Positions 55,641-64,000 of a DNA stretch of 64,000 nt are shown piece by piece. The notes beneath the pieces were generated by a model. It worked only from the letters and a program-made list of their open reading frames with translations, had not been told where the DNA came from and did not search any database. Numbering within the stretch: the stretch's first letter is position 1; the number at the start of each line of letters is the position of its first letter. Source of the DNA: Methanospirillum lacunae (GTDB lineage Archaea; Halobacteriota; Methanomicrobia; Methanomicrobiales; Methanospirillaceae); the NCBI RefSeq assembly GCF_046195335.1, contig NZ_CP176093.1; one strand, given 5' to 3'. Made by a program: the position numbers and the translations under genes.

Positions 55641-57530
55641 TCAGATGCCAAGGGCTGCACGCTTACGGTTGATCTCTTCTTCAAGAAGATCAGCAGCCTT
55701 CACCGGATCGGGCTCGACTGCAAACGCTGAGTTCGTTATTCCCTTGAGGCCTTCAGCAAGGAGATTCAGTACATTCTTACTCCCAAAGATCTTGGGTGGA
55801 ATCCCGAGAACTGTGTATACACCTGACGCAACAAAGTACGTCCCGATAGGCAGAGCCTTCTGTGAGTACCACTCGGGTGCTGCTCCACCAAGTGGAAGAT
55901 CACCAATCGAAACGCCGAGTTCTTTTGCAACCATCGAGGCCATGACAAGGATCCGCGAGTTGTCAACACATGATCCCATGTGGAGCACCGGCGGAATACC
56001 AAGAAGATTGCATACAGCCTTGAGTCTGGAACCGGCATTATCTGCAGCTTCAGGCAGGAGAAGCCCTGCCTTCCCACAGGCTATCGCTGCACATCCGGTC
56101 TCCACAACAAGGATATTACGCTTAATCAGTTCTTTTGCAAGGGTTACATGCCCATAATCCTGCTTGATCCTCGGATGATTACATCCGACAATACCAACAA
56201 CACCTTTGATCTGGCCGGCAACGATGGCATCAATCAGCGGTTTGTATGTTCCGCCAAGTGCTTTTCTGATCTCCTCTTCCGAGAAACCGGCCATTACTTT
56301 CATTGGTTTTCCCGGGATTCTCACGCGGTCAAGGTTCCGGTTCGGATAGTTATCGATGGCCAGCCTGATGATCTCCTTTGCAGTTGAAAGAGCAGTCTCT
56401 GCACTGAACTCCATATACTGCGTTCCCGGGATCTTTGCCTTCCTGCTGGTGGTAACAACTTTTGTATGGTAGCATCCCGCTGTTGCCGGAATCGAGGGGA
56501 AGATACACTGGTAATCAACCACCATCGCTTCGACGGCTCCGGTAGCAATCGCAAGTTCCTGGTCGAGAACATTCCCTGCAATCGGGATTCCACTACGCAT
56601 CAAAAGTTCGTTGCCGGTACAACACATTCCAACGAGGTTGATCCCTTTAGCTCCTTTCTCAATTGCATACTTTTTCAGTTCCGGGTCCTCGACTGCCTGA
56701 ACGATCATCTCTGACAGGAGAGGATTGTGACCGTGAAGGACAACATTCACCTTGTCTGTGCTTAGTGTTCCAAGGTTTGCCCAGGAGGTCAGAGGCTTTG
56801 GAGTGCCAAAGAGAATGTCAGAACAATCGGTGGCAATCATCGATCCTCCCCAGCCATCTGCAAGGGCGGTTCGCATTGCATGAAGGAGAATATTTATGAA
56901 GTCTGCATCTACCCCCATGTGGACACGATGCATAGCTTCCACGATCTCCCGGTCAATTCCCCGTGGAGTAATGCCAAACTCTGTCCAGATCGCTTTTGTC
57001 TTATCCGGAGCTCGTTCTGCCATCTGAATAAAGCCCTTAACACTCCCAAACTCTGCGAGCATTCCAAGGGCGAGATCTTTTGCAATATCCTCTTTTGATC
57101 TCCCGGCAGTCCCGATTCCGTACTCTTCAGCGACCCGTTTCAGTTTTTCTTCGTCGCAGATCCGGTAGCCTTCAGATTTCCCCTCTGCTGTCTCAAGCAG
57201 AACCTCAACAACTTCCCTGCCATGGTCTGAGTGTGCAGCTGCACCGACCGAGAGATCATCGAGCAGGTTTCTGGAGACAATAGTGTCGACATTCGCTCCA
57301 CAAACTCCGTGTGATGGTTTTCCTCCATATGGATCGATCCGACACGGCCCCATCGCACAATTATTACAGCAGACACCGAGTTGTCCGAACCCACACTGTG
57401 GCTGCTGGAGGGCGAACCGTTCCCATGCAGTCTCAATGCCGTCTTCTATTGCCTTTCCGATGATCTCCTGGTCGGTTGTATCCAGTGCCCGCTTCTCTGC
57501 TTCCTGTTTAATATCTGACGAACTGAACAT
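55641..57530 (-). CDS. cooS: Monofunctional nickel CO dehydrogenase (CooS)
   Basis: 629 residues, the usual length. D-cluster C46/C54 and B-cluster C55, C58, C63, C77 (CGFGQLGVCCNNCAMGPCR). Histidine ridge HSDH (100-103). C-cluster ligands: HGH 266-268, C303/C304 (GMCCTGNE), C342, C450 (GCNHPR), C480 (ETGCAA), C521 (MGSC), with the catalytic Lys558 (SQKAL). All expected residues are present, so it should be active: CO + H2O to CO2 + 2 H+ + 2 e-. Downstream neighbours are a NuoEFG-like module rather than an energy-converting hydrogenase. Lies 21 bases after the CooF-like gene. Confidence 0.95.
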   Translation of the reverse strand: MFSSSDIKQEAEKRALDTTDQEIIGKAIEDGIETAWERFALQQPQCGFGQLGVCCNNCAMGPCRIDPYGGKPSHGVCGANVDTIVSRNLLDDLSVGAAAHSDHGREVVEVLLETAEGKSEGYRICDEEKLKRVAEEYGIGTAGRSKEDIAKDLALGMLAEFGSVKGFIQMAERAPDKTKAIWTEFGITPRGIDREIVEAMHRVHMGVDADFINILLHAMRTALADGWGGSMIATDCSDILFGTPKPLTSWANLGTLSTDKVNVVLHGHNPLLSEMIVQAVEDPELKKYAIEKGAKGINLVGMCCTGNELLMRSGIPIAGNVLDQELAIATGAVEAMVVDYQCIFPSIPATAGCYHTKVVTTSRKAKIPGTQYMEFSAETALSTAKEIIRLAIDNYPNRNLDRVRIPGKPMKVMAGFSEEEIRKALGGTYKPLIDAIVAGQIKGVVGIVGCNHPRIKQDYGHVTLAKELIKRNILVVETGCAAIACGKAGLLLPEAADNAGSRLKAVCNLLGIPPVLHMGSCVDNSRILVMASMVAKELGVSIGDLPLGGAAPEWYSQKALPIGTYFVASGVYTVLGIPPKIFGSKNVLNLLAEGLKGITNSAFAVEPDPVKAADLLEEEINRKRAALGI

Positions 57531-57551
57531 AATCTTCTCTCCCTGAAATCC

Positions 57552-58154
57552 TCAAAGATTGGCAATAGTCTCCATAACTGCTTTATATGCCCGAATATTA
57601 TCCGGCATTGCCGGTCCCTGTATGTCCGAACCCTGTGACCTGATGAGCCTCATGGTCAGGTCAGCCCTTGTCTCTTTAATGAGATCGTTCACGTCACCAA
57701 ACTCAAGGGCTCCGGTTTTACATGCCTCTGCACATGCCGGGATCCGGTTTTCTGATAACCGTCCAATACAATTGTCGCACTTTGCATTGACCTCCCGATC
57801 ACTCTCCAGCTGCCTGACCTGCTGAAACGTGATGATCCCGAACGGACATGCCATAGCACAGACACTACACTGAATACACCGGGTATATGATACCAGAACT
57901 GAACCGGTCGCCTCGTCCCGGCTCAATGCACGTGTCGGACAGACTTGCATACAGGGAGCAGGGTCACAATGCCTGCACCGGTTGGGAAACGAGAGATAAT
58001 TATCCACGGATTCGACGTGAATGCGCGGATGGGATGGTTTTTCCTCGGTAAAAACCTGGAATAAGTCCTTACTCTCCGAGTGTTCGACAGCACAGGCAAT
58101 TTCACAATGCCTGCATCCGACACACCTATCCTGCCGTACAAAGACGGTCTTCAT
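57552..58154 (-). CDS. cooF: CooF-like four-cluster ferredoxin
   Basis: 200 residues with four [4Fe-4S] motifs: CVGCRHCEIAC, CRHCDPAPCMQVC, CIQCSVCAMAC, and CDNCIGR...CAEAC. This is the CooF/DMSO-reductase-B type of electron-transfer subunit. It would take electrons from the CooS D-cluster. A strong AGGAGAGGTGATG ribosome site lies before the ATG. It is the first gene of the operon. Confidence 0.9.
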   Translation of the reverse strand: MKTVFVRQDRCVGCRHCEIACAVEHSESKDLFQVFTEEKPSHPRIHVESVDNYLSFPNRCRHCDPAPCMQVCPTRALSRDEATGSVLVSYTRCIQCSVCAMACPFGIITFQQVRQLESDREVNAKCDNCIGRLSENRIPACAEACKTGALEFGDVNDLIKETRADLTMRLIRSQGSDIQGPAMPDNIRAYKAVMETIANL

Positions 58155-58678
58155 AAAATCTCATCACCTCTCCTTACATTTTTTAAACTGAACAAAATCC
58201 TGCTAATAAAATACAGAGTAATGACCGAGTGTTCACATTCAGTACATATCTATATTGTGATCTACGGACTGGCGATAATTCAGAAGAAAATTTCCTTATG
58301 TAGTGGATGATTTAACCGGGTTCCAAAAAACCGGAAACTGCTACTGAATTGAAGTCTGTGGATCATGTTCCAACAAAAAGTAATGACAAAGAAAATGATC
58401 TGATTAGTTTTCATGAAACTGGAAATCCGGCAAATCATCTCACTGTCCGACTAGTAACTGGGTATCCCTGCCTTCCCAGGGTAACCAGTAAGAATCTGAC
58501 CCATACAAATACCATCACTATGAAAAAGATAGTAATGAGAAACCTCTCACAATTTTCTTTCTTGGATGTAATAGAACGCATTCTAGGAGTGGGTGTGATT
58601 ACAGGAGGTCAACCAATTATAACCCATCCGACAGAGAGGGAACAGAATATTCCCCAAACTATGATAGGTGAATAAATC
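58155..58678. other. Divergent control region of coo operon and OYE gene
   Basis: 524 bases. On the minus strand the coo operon promoter is here (AT-rich TATTTTATTA near 58210, ribosome site near 58160). On the plus strand a 108-codon TTG-start frame (58349-58675) ends 3 bases before the OYE gene but has no recognisable domain. On the minus strand a 48-codon frame (58435-58581) would encode one transmembrane helix (FLITIFFIVMVFVWVRFL). Neither is supported by a ribosome site. Confidence 0.4.
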
Positions 58679-59689
58679 ATGCGAACCCTGTTTGATACAA
58701 CAAAAATCGGTCCTCTAACTCTGAAAAACAGATTTGTCAGATCAGCCACCTGGGAAGCAATGGCTGATCTGTCCGGTCAGCCCACCGAACGCCTGATCAA
58801 AGTCTATGATGAACTCGCTCAGGGAGGGGTAGGGTTGATCATCACCGGAGCAACCACCATAGTTCCTGATCCCACTGGTCTTCCGGGTATGATGAGTATT
58901 GCTGACGACTCACTTATTCCCGGGTATCATGAGATGACCTCAATGATTCATCAGCATGACGTTCCGGTTGTTATGCAGATTACCTTTGTTGGAAGAGGTG
59001 GAGACTGGCAGACACCCGGAGGGTCCACCCTTCATGAATTATACGCGATCTCACGGACATATGGTGAGGCAGCAATACGAGCGAAAAAATCAGGCTTTGA
59101 TGGAATACAGATACACGCAGGGCATGGGTACTTTTTAAGCCAGTTCTTAAGCTCAAAAAAGAACACACGAACTGACATGTACGGAGGTTCGGTTGCAAAC
59201 CGGGGCAGGTTTATTTTAGAGATCTATGACGAGGTTCGTTCAAGGGTTGGTACTGAGTTTGGGATTTTTATCAAGATCAACTGTGGAGATTTTGAGGGTG
59301 AAGATGACGGGGTTTTTGAAGCCTGCCAATATACATGCACCCAGTTATCAGCCAGAGGAATTAATGGAATTGAGATCACCGGTGGAGCCGGGAAAGGACT
59401 CCCTCTTCCACCAAGGGGAAAATATTCAGAATCCGTATTCAGAGATTACGCAGCCACGATTGCAAAATTGATAGAAACTCCGGTAATCATGGTAGGAATG
59501 AACAGGAATCCGGCTGTCATGAATGAAATTCTTAATGCTACAAATATTGCTTACTTTTCCATGTCCCGGCCATTCATCAGGGAGCCGAACCTGGTTCAGA
59601 CATGGAAGGAACATCCTGACTCTGAAGCAGCATGTACGTCATGTGATGCATGCCGAAAACAGGATGCTATTGTCTGTCCATTCAGATAA
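58679..59689 (+). CDS. Old yellow enzyme-family NADH:flavin oxidoreductase
   Basis: 336 residues. TIM-barrel OYE: KIGPLTLKNRFVRSATWE at the start, GFDGIQIHAGHGYFLSQFLS, RTDMYGGSVANRGRF. The C-terminus carries CTSCDACRK...C, which could bind a [4Fe-4S] cluster as in 2,4-dienoyl-CoA reductase-like enzymes, although the second half of those enzymes is absent. Its electron donor could be NAD(P)H made by the CODH/diaphorase on the other strand, an attractive but unproven link. AGGTGA lies about 9 bases before the ATG. Confidence 0.85.
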   Translation: MRTLFDTTKIGPLTLKNRFVRSATWEAMADLSGQPTERLIKVYDELAQGGVGLIITGATTIVPDPTGLPGMMSIADDSLIPGYHEMTSMIHQHDVPVVMQITFVGRGGDWQTPGGSTLHELYAISRTYGEAAIRAKKSGFDGIQIHAGHGYFLSQFLSSKKNTRTDMYGGSVANRGRFILEIYDEVRSRVGTEFGIFIKINCGDFEGEDDGVFEACQYTCTQLSARGINGIEITGGAGKGLPLPPRGKYSESVFRDYAATIAKLIETPVIMVGMNRNPAVMNEILNATNIAYFSMSRPFIREPNLVQTWKEHPDSEAACTSCDACRKQDAIVCPFR

Positions 59690-59711
59690 AATGAAAAAAG
59701 GGTATCCGGGT

Positions 59712-60560
59712 TTAACAGGATGATGAAACTGGAAAATCTTCACCGGGTTTATAAAAGGGATCAGTGAGAAGGACGTATTTCAGGTCTGCTGAAGCAATCA
59801 GTTTCTGTACAGCCTTTGAAGGAATGAAAAAAACATCCCCTTTTTTAATAGTATGCACAGCACACCCGATCGTTATTTCACCTGATCCTTCAAGCATGTA
59901 TCCAATCTCTCCGCTATCCAGGTAGTGAGATCCGATTGTATGCCCTGCCGGTACAGAAACAACAGCTAAATCATATGATAACGGAAGAGCATCGCCATTT
60001 GTGTCAAGAATCCTGCTTACATTAAAACTAGTGTTATCAGTCTCATTTCCAAGGATAACTGTAGTAACCTCACCGGGTGATTTTACATACATACTTTGTT
60101 TTTCTGTTTCCTGAACCTGAACCGGTGATGAAAGAGCAGATATAAAGGTAAGAGTCTCATTTCCGATGCTTTCTATGTCGAACAAAGATCCTTCTGGAAC
60201 AACAACTGCATCCCCGGACTTTGCATTAACAGATGAGGTATCAGCTGATACCCTGGCAGTTCCAGAAATCAGATATAATGTATCGGGAGCAGAATTGGCT
60301 GCACCAGGAGTATATACAGCTCCGGGATTTACCTGGATAATCCTGACAGATGCAGGTGTTCCACTTGACCCTGACTGGTTCAGTAGATGAAGGATGTCTA
60401 CCCCTGCCGGATTCTGGGATAGATTTTGGTTCAAAGTATCAGCAGAAATAACGTTTCCGACTAATTGGCTGCCATTGTCAGATTCTGCATAACACCCCTG
60501 GGAAGACAGAAAAACTACAAGAGAAATAATAAGGTATACAACGATGCGACTCGGATCCAT
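59712..60560 (-). CDS. Exported bicupin
   Basis: 282 residues with a signal peptide (IVVYLIISLVVFLSS, ending near CYA; the Cys could be lipidated). Two cupin domains: the first around 70-145 (GAVYTPGAANSAPDTLYLIS, with VVVPEGSLF), the second around 205-280 (GHTIGSHYLDSGEIGYML, GDVFFIPSKAV) with the clearer metal-binding His and Glu. Exported cupins of this kind are not well characterised. Confidence 0.8.
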   Translation of the reverse strand: MDPSRIVVYLIISLVVFLSSQGCYAESDNGSQLVGNVISADTLNQNLSQNPAGVDILHLLNQSGSSGTPASVRIIQVNPGAVYTPGAANSAPDTLYLISGTARVSADTSSVNAKSGDAVVVPEGSLFDIESIGNETLTFISALSSPVQVQETEKQSMYVKSPGEVTTVILGNETDNTSFNVSRILDTNGDALPLSYDLAVVSVPAGHTIGSHYLDSGEIGYMLEGSGEITIGCAVHTIKKGDVFFIPSKAVQKLIASADLKYVLLTDPFYKPGEDFPVSSSC

Positions 60561-60709
60561 ACGAATAACTCTTACTGCAACATAATAAACTTTTCAAATG
60601 AAAATCAGACCCCAAGAAGAGGTTTTTATCAGGGGTCATAATTTCAGGGGTACTCTATGAATAACCATCATATTGAACGGTAAACAGATACGAGCCATAG
60701 GTAATAACA

Positions 60710-61495
60710 ATGAAGATAGCAATAGCAGGAAAAGGTGGAGTCGGAAAGACTTTCATTGCCGGAACACTTGCCTGCATGTATGCTGCAAAAGGCCTGAAAA
60801 CCATCGCAATAGATGCTGACACATCACCAAACCTTGCCCTTATGCTTGGTATGTCACCAGAAGAGGCATCCCGGATTCTTCCGATAGCAGAAAACCAAAT
60901 CCTCATTGATGAGAAGACAAAAACTGATTTTCCGGGCGTCTTTAAATTATCATATACTGTTGATGACATTGTATCATCTCAGGCTGCTTCTACCCCATGC
61001 GGAGTGCAACTCCTTGTTATGGGAATGGTCAGGGCAATGGGATCAGGATGTGCATGTCCGGCTCATAACCTCATCCGGACACTGATGTCTCATCTCATTG
61101 TCGAGCGTAATGAAATCCTTATTATGGATATGGAGGCAGGAGTGGAACATCTGGGGAGAGGAACTGCGAAGAATGTTGATATCCTCTTAATCATAACAGA
61201 CGCACATCAGGCATCATTAATAACTGCAGGGAGAATCGCAGACCTTGCCAGGCCGTCAGGAATACCAAACATTGCATATATAGCAAATAGAGTGACCGGC
61301 CCGGACGTGGAGAACAGAATCCGTGAATCAGCCAAAGAACATAATGTTTCGATCCTGGCATATATTCCATATGATCAGGATATTCTCGCATCAGGAATGA
61401 TAGGAAAGCCAGTGATAACAGAAACAGAATATAAAGCGGTGACAGCAGTTCAAACTCTTGCCGAGTCCCTTGAACAGAATTTTCTGTCCGGCTAA
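60710..61495 (+). CDS. CooC-type ATPase with CxC motif
   Basis: 261 residues. P-loop GKGGVGKTF, switch IAIDADTSPNLA, and CACP (CxC) at the metal site; MDMEAGVEHLG is the signature after Walker B. It is a CooC/AcsF-like nickel-chaperone ATPase, distinct in sequence from the coo operon CooC. The next gene starts 14 bases downstream, and cdhA follows after one more gene, so its client is probably the CODH/ACS complex. Confidence 0.85.
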   Translation: MKIAIAGKGGVGKTFIAGTLACMYAAKGLKTIAIDADTSPNLALMLGMSPEEASRILPIAENQILIDEKTKTDFPGVFKLSYTVDDIVSSQAASTPCGVQLLVMGMVRAMGSGCACPAHNLIRTLMSHLIVERNEILIMDMEAGVEHLGRGTAKNVDILLIITDAHQASLITAGRIADLARPSGIPNIAYIANRVTGPDVENRIRESAKEHNVSILAYIPYDQDILASGMIGKPVITETEYKAVTAVQTLAESLEQNFLSG

Positions 61496-61509
61496 CATTT
61501 GATAGTACC

Positions 61510-62271
61510 ATGAAGATTATTGTCACAATGGGCCGGGGAGGTACCGGCAAAACAAGTTTTGTAAGCCTGATGGCTGATTATTTCATCAGGAAAGGGGACA
61601 CTCCACTCTTGCTCGTCGATCTTGATCCCGATCAGAATCTTGGGGAGATGATTGGAGTGGATCTTGAAGCAGAAGGACGTAAGACGGTAGCCGAACTTCT
61701 TGAAGATACATTCATCGGCAAAGGTGGAACTACCATAGGAGTTGCTCCCTCAGAAAGAATCGAGCACCGGATATGGAGAGACGGACTCTACGAGGGGAAA
61801 AACTTTGATTTCCTTGCTCTTGGAACTAAATGGGTAGAAGGGTGCTATTGCATGCCCGATGCAGCGCTCCGGGATGCACTTTCAAGACTGACCAAACAGT
61901 ACAAATATGTCCTCATCGATGCTCCTGGTGGCCTTGAACATTTGAACCGCCGGGTTACTGCCGATGTGGATGAGATATTTGATGTCATCGGCCCATCCAG
62001 TAAATCATTCTCTCACCTGATCCGGGCAAAAAGAGTTGCAGAAGAGTCGGGAATTCATTGGAAAAATTTTTCCAGTATTGGAGGATTTCTGTTTCCGCAA
62101 GAACTTGGTTCCCGTGCAAAAGAGATCAGTGAGATCCGATACCTGGGAAAGATCGAATATGATGAAGTAGTCGCTAACCGGGTAATTGAAGGCCTTCCGT
62201 TGATTGGGTTGCCTTTAGATATTCCAGGACCATTATCTGTTAAAAAAATTCTGGAAAATGCAGGATACTAA
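61510..62271 (+). CDS. Second CooC-type ATPase, divergent P-loop
   Basis: 253 residues. P-loop reads GRGGTGKTS; VDLDPDQNLGE is the switch; EGCYCMPD provides a CxC pair; APGGLEHLNRR matches the Walker B region. Same superfamily as the gene 14 bases upstream but clearly diverged. The pair may work in sequence or as a heterodimer on one nickel site. Confidence 0.85.
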   Translation: MKIIVTMGRGGTGKTSFVSLMADYFIRKGDTPLLLVDLDPDQNLGEMIGVDLEAEGRKTVAELLEDTFIGKGGTTIGVAPSERIEHRIWRDGLYEGKNFDFLALGTKWVEGCYCMPDAALRDALSRLTKQYKYVLIDAPGGLEHLNRRVTADVDEIFDVIGPSSKSFSHLIRAKRVAEESGIHWKNFSSIGGFLFPQELGSRAKEISEIRYLGKIEYDEVVANRVIEGLPLIGLPLDIPGPLSVKKILENAGY

Positions 62272-62377
62272 TGAATTTAAGATGAAATCTCCCCATGCAT
62301 CAGTTTCATAAAATTCCAATCAATTCTAAAATATTCGTTTTGGTATTTTCGAATTCATATAGTCATGAAATTCATAA

Positions 62378-62395
62378 AGGATATATATAATAGGT
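62378..62395 (+). promoter_or_regulatory. Strong TATA box of exported protein gene
   Basis: GGATATATATAATAGG, about 110 bases upstream of the ATG at 62497, is one of the clearest TATA boxes in the window. A GGAG ribosome site lies about 8 bases before the start codon, so a long leader of about 85 bases is implied. Confidence 0.6.
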
Positions 62396-62496
62396 GGAAG
62401 AGGCCTTCCTGTTGACCCCAGCAAGCATTTATTCTTTGATGAATAATTGATACAAGTTGATGCATAGAGTATCAGCATAATTGTAGGAGTACTGTA

Positions 62497-63360
62497 ATGA
62501 AATTCGGATACATCGCAACTATTGCACTGGTTGCCCTTGTGGCAATCGTCGGTTTTGCAGCAGCAGACCGCCTTCCAAACGCAACCCCTGAAAACCAGAT
62601 TTTCTCCATTGACACCGTTATCGATGCCACTGGTGCAGTTGATGATAAGTCAACCATGTCCTGGGTTATTGCAAATCCAGGAAAAATCCCAACCGGTATT
62701 CTGGGAGCAGGTCAGTCAATCTCTGATGTTACCTACAAGGATGCAATCCTGACCAATGGTGGTAAGCTCGCAGAGAACAAGAACTTCGACTTCAACTCAA
62801 AGAACCAGGGATCTGGTCTCTACAACATTGAGTCACAGAAGGTTCTGACCTACGCCAGCACCGAAGGTGCACACCTTGTTGGTGAGGAAGAGTACACTCT
62901 CTCAGTTGCAGGTAACTACGCAAATGCAGATAACAACATCCGTTGTGTCTTCTCAACCCTGAATGGAAGCATCCTGCCAGCATTCTGTAACATTGTCTCT
63001 GCAAAGAGCAGCCTCGTCAATGTTAACAGCGCTCAGGTTTCAACCAAGGGACAGATCCGTGCAGTCGCTGAGACCGCAGATGTACCAGCAGGCCTGAACT
63101 ACCAGATTGCAGTTACCCCTGATGCAAACTCAGGAAGCGGCTTTGCAGAGGGTACTGTTAAGACCGTCTTCGCAGGCAGCATTATGGAAGCCCGTGACGG
63201 TGGCGACAGCAACTATGCACGTGATGGAACAACATCAGATGGTGCAGCAACCTGGAACAAGACCTCTGCAACCAACAGCTGGAAAGACAACACCGAAGTA
63301 ACCGGTGGAATCAAGACCCTGCAGAAGGCCTTCACCTACAACTCCGGATTCAGAGTATAA
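62497..63360 (+). CDS. Probably abundant exported protein
   Basis: 287 residues. Signal peptide (IATIALVALVAIVGFAAA), then a mature part rich in Asn, Ser, Thr and Gly with few charged helices, and two Cys in the middle. The codon choice is strict (AAG over AAA, AAC over AAT, GAG-rich), unlike that of its neighbours, which suggests high expression. It could be a sheath or S-layer component, but I see no diagnostic motif. A T-rich run at 63382-63387 after the stop may end the transcript. Confidence 0.7.
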   Translation: MKFGYIATIALVALVAIVGFAAADRLPNATPENQIFSIDTVIDATGAVDDKSTMSWVIANPGKIPTGILGAGQSISDVTYKDAILTNGGKLAENKNFDFNSKNQGSGLYNIESQKVLTYASTEGAHLVGEEEYTLSVAGNYANADNNIRCVFSTLNGSILPAFCNIVSAKSSLVNVNSAQVSTKGQIRAVAETADVPAGLNYQIAVTPDANSGSGFAEGTVKTVFAGSIMEARDGGDSNYARDGTTSDGAATWNKTSATNSWKDNTEVTGGIKTLQKAFTYNSGFRV

Positions 63361-63504
63361 ACTCTGAAACCCTAATAATCCCTTTTTTGAAGTTTTCACA
63401 AGTTTTCCGATCATTTCTCATAGCAGAAATTACCATATCCTCCCAAGAGGGTATACGCTAATTAACTCCTGTCCTCCTAATGTACAGTCAGAATATACTA
63501 GCCG

Positions 63505-64000
63505 ATGACTGTGAACAGGAAAAACGTTACACTTACCTTGGATGACCTGAAGTCCAGCGCTGCATCACTAAAGAACCTTAAGGTTTCCATAGGATCATTG
63601 CGTGGTGACCAGTGGGATGAGGATGAAGGGCCAACACCAATGCCTTCGCACACTGATCTCAGGAACTGGGATCGGATGCTTCTTTCCCGGTATAAACCCT
63701 TATATCTCCCATTCTGTGACCTATGTTGCCTTTGTACATACGGAAAGTGCGACCTGTCAGGAGGAAAAAAGGGTGCCTGCGGTATTGGGATGGAAGCACA
63801 ACAATCCAGAATCGTACTACTTGCAGCCTGTATTGGCGCTGCAACCCATATTAGTCATGCCCGTCATCTCGTAACGCATCTTATCAAAACATATGGCAGA
63901 CGCCATCTCCTTGATATTGGTGGAAATTCTATCGAGACTGAAGCACCAATCATCAGGCTAGTCTGTGGAATCAAACCAACCACACTCGGAGATCTTGAGA
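63505..64000 (+). CDS. cdhA: Acetyl-CoA decarbonylase/synthase alpha subunit (CdhA), N-terminal part
   Basis: The frame from ATG 63505 is open to the end of the window: 165 codons. The B/D-cluster region LPFCDLCCLCTYGKCDLS and GACGIGMEAQQSRIVLLA match the archaeal CODH component of the ACDS complex, and ATHISHARHL gives the histidine motif. It catalyses CO oxidation in the multi-enzyme complex that makes or splits acetyl-CoA. Continues beyond the window, where the rest of the cdh operon is expected. Confidence 0.9.
   Translation, partial: MTVNRKNVTLTLDDLKSSAASLKNLKVSIGSLRGDQWDEDEGPTPMPSHTDLRNWDRMLLSRYKPLYLPFCDLCCLCTYGKCDLSGGKKGACGIGMEAQQSRIVLLAACIGAATHISHARHLVTHLIKTYGRRHLLDIGGNSIETEAPIIRLVCGIKPTTLGDLE

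Noticed and set aside
58349..58675. 108-codon frame just before the OYE gene
   Set aside because: TTG start without ribosome site and no recognisable domain; a competing minus-strand frame exists. Kept only as a note in the control region.

Overview
The window looks like chromosomal DNA of a methanogenic archaeon of the order Methanomicrobiales, probably Methanospirillum or a close relative. The evidence is a coenzyme F420-type oxidoreductase at the left edge, the start of an archaeal acetyl-CoA decarbonylase/synthase alpha subunit (cdhA) at the right edge, an archaeal PolB2-type polymerase, PKD-domain and other large exported proteins, TATA-box promoters, and archaeal DUF2178/Xre and Tfx-like genes. 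The genus is inferred from gene content, not from a marker gene.

Layout. 0-6.5 kb: F420 oxidoreductase tail, a frameshifted cupin gene, a three-gene PolB2 operon, an exported serine beta-lactamase-fold protein and a decayed proC-like gene. 6.5-12.5 kb: two large exported proteins on the minus strand. 12.9-24.3 kb: a decay zone with an MFS gene cut by an internally deleted insertion sequence (IS), a hybrid histidine kinase whose receiver has lost its phosphoacceptor Asp, a FUSC-type membrane protein and a fragment of a second copy, a dense cluster of GAGCGGGAG-like repeats around an AT-rich core, and an exported subtilase. 24.3-30.5 kb: an AT-rich island with a TIR-SIR2 fusion (candidate defence gene), a complete IS1634-like element, a second complete IS that split a flavoprotein gene leaving a 9-bp target duplication, and transposase debris. 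30.5-42.4 kb: two MFS exporters, HxlR and TetR regulators, a metallo-beta-lactamase-fold gene, a toxin-antitoxin pair, MNT/HEPN modules and partial CooC copies. 42.5-50.3 kb: a Tfx-like regulator with tandem membrane proteins, three exported repeat proteins and two mirror-image DUF2178+Xre modules. 50.4-58.2 kb: a second HxlR-MNT-HEPN segment, then a minus-strand operon cooF-cooS-nuoE-nuoF-nuoG(N-terminal part)-cooC. 58.7-64 kb: an OYE-family flavoenzyme, an exported bicupin, two further CooC-like ATPases, a probably highly expressed exported protein, and cdhA.

How the genes work together. The most coherent system is the CODH operon. CooS oxidises CO, a CooF-like polyferredoxin and a NuoE/NuoF/NuoG-like diaphorase could carry electrons to NAD(P)+, and CooC would load nickel. 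This is unusual for a methanogen, whose usual carriers are F420 and ferredoxin. The cdhA gene nearby, preceded by two ATPases with the CooC CxC signature, makes the right 12 kb a nickel-CO/acetyl-CoA neighbourhood. The middle 30 kb is accessory DNA shaped by repeated segmental duplication: isf-snoaL twice, HxlR-MNT-cooC twice, and further stray cooC and MNT pieces. IS insertion and deletion have added to this. No CRISPR array, rRNA or tRNA gene was seen.
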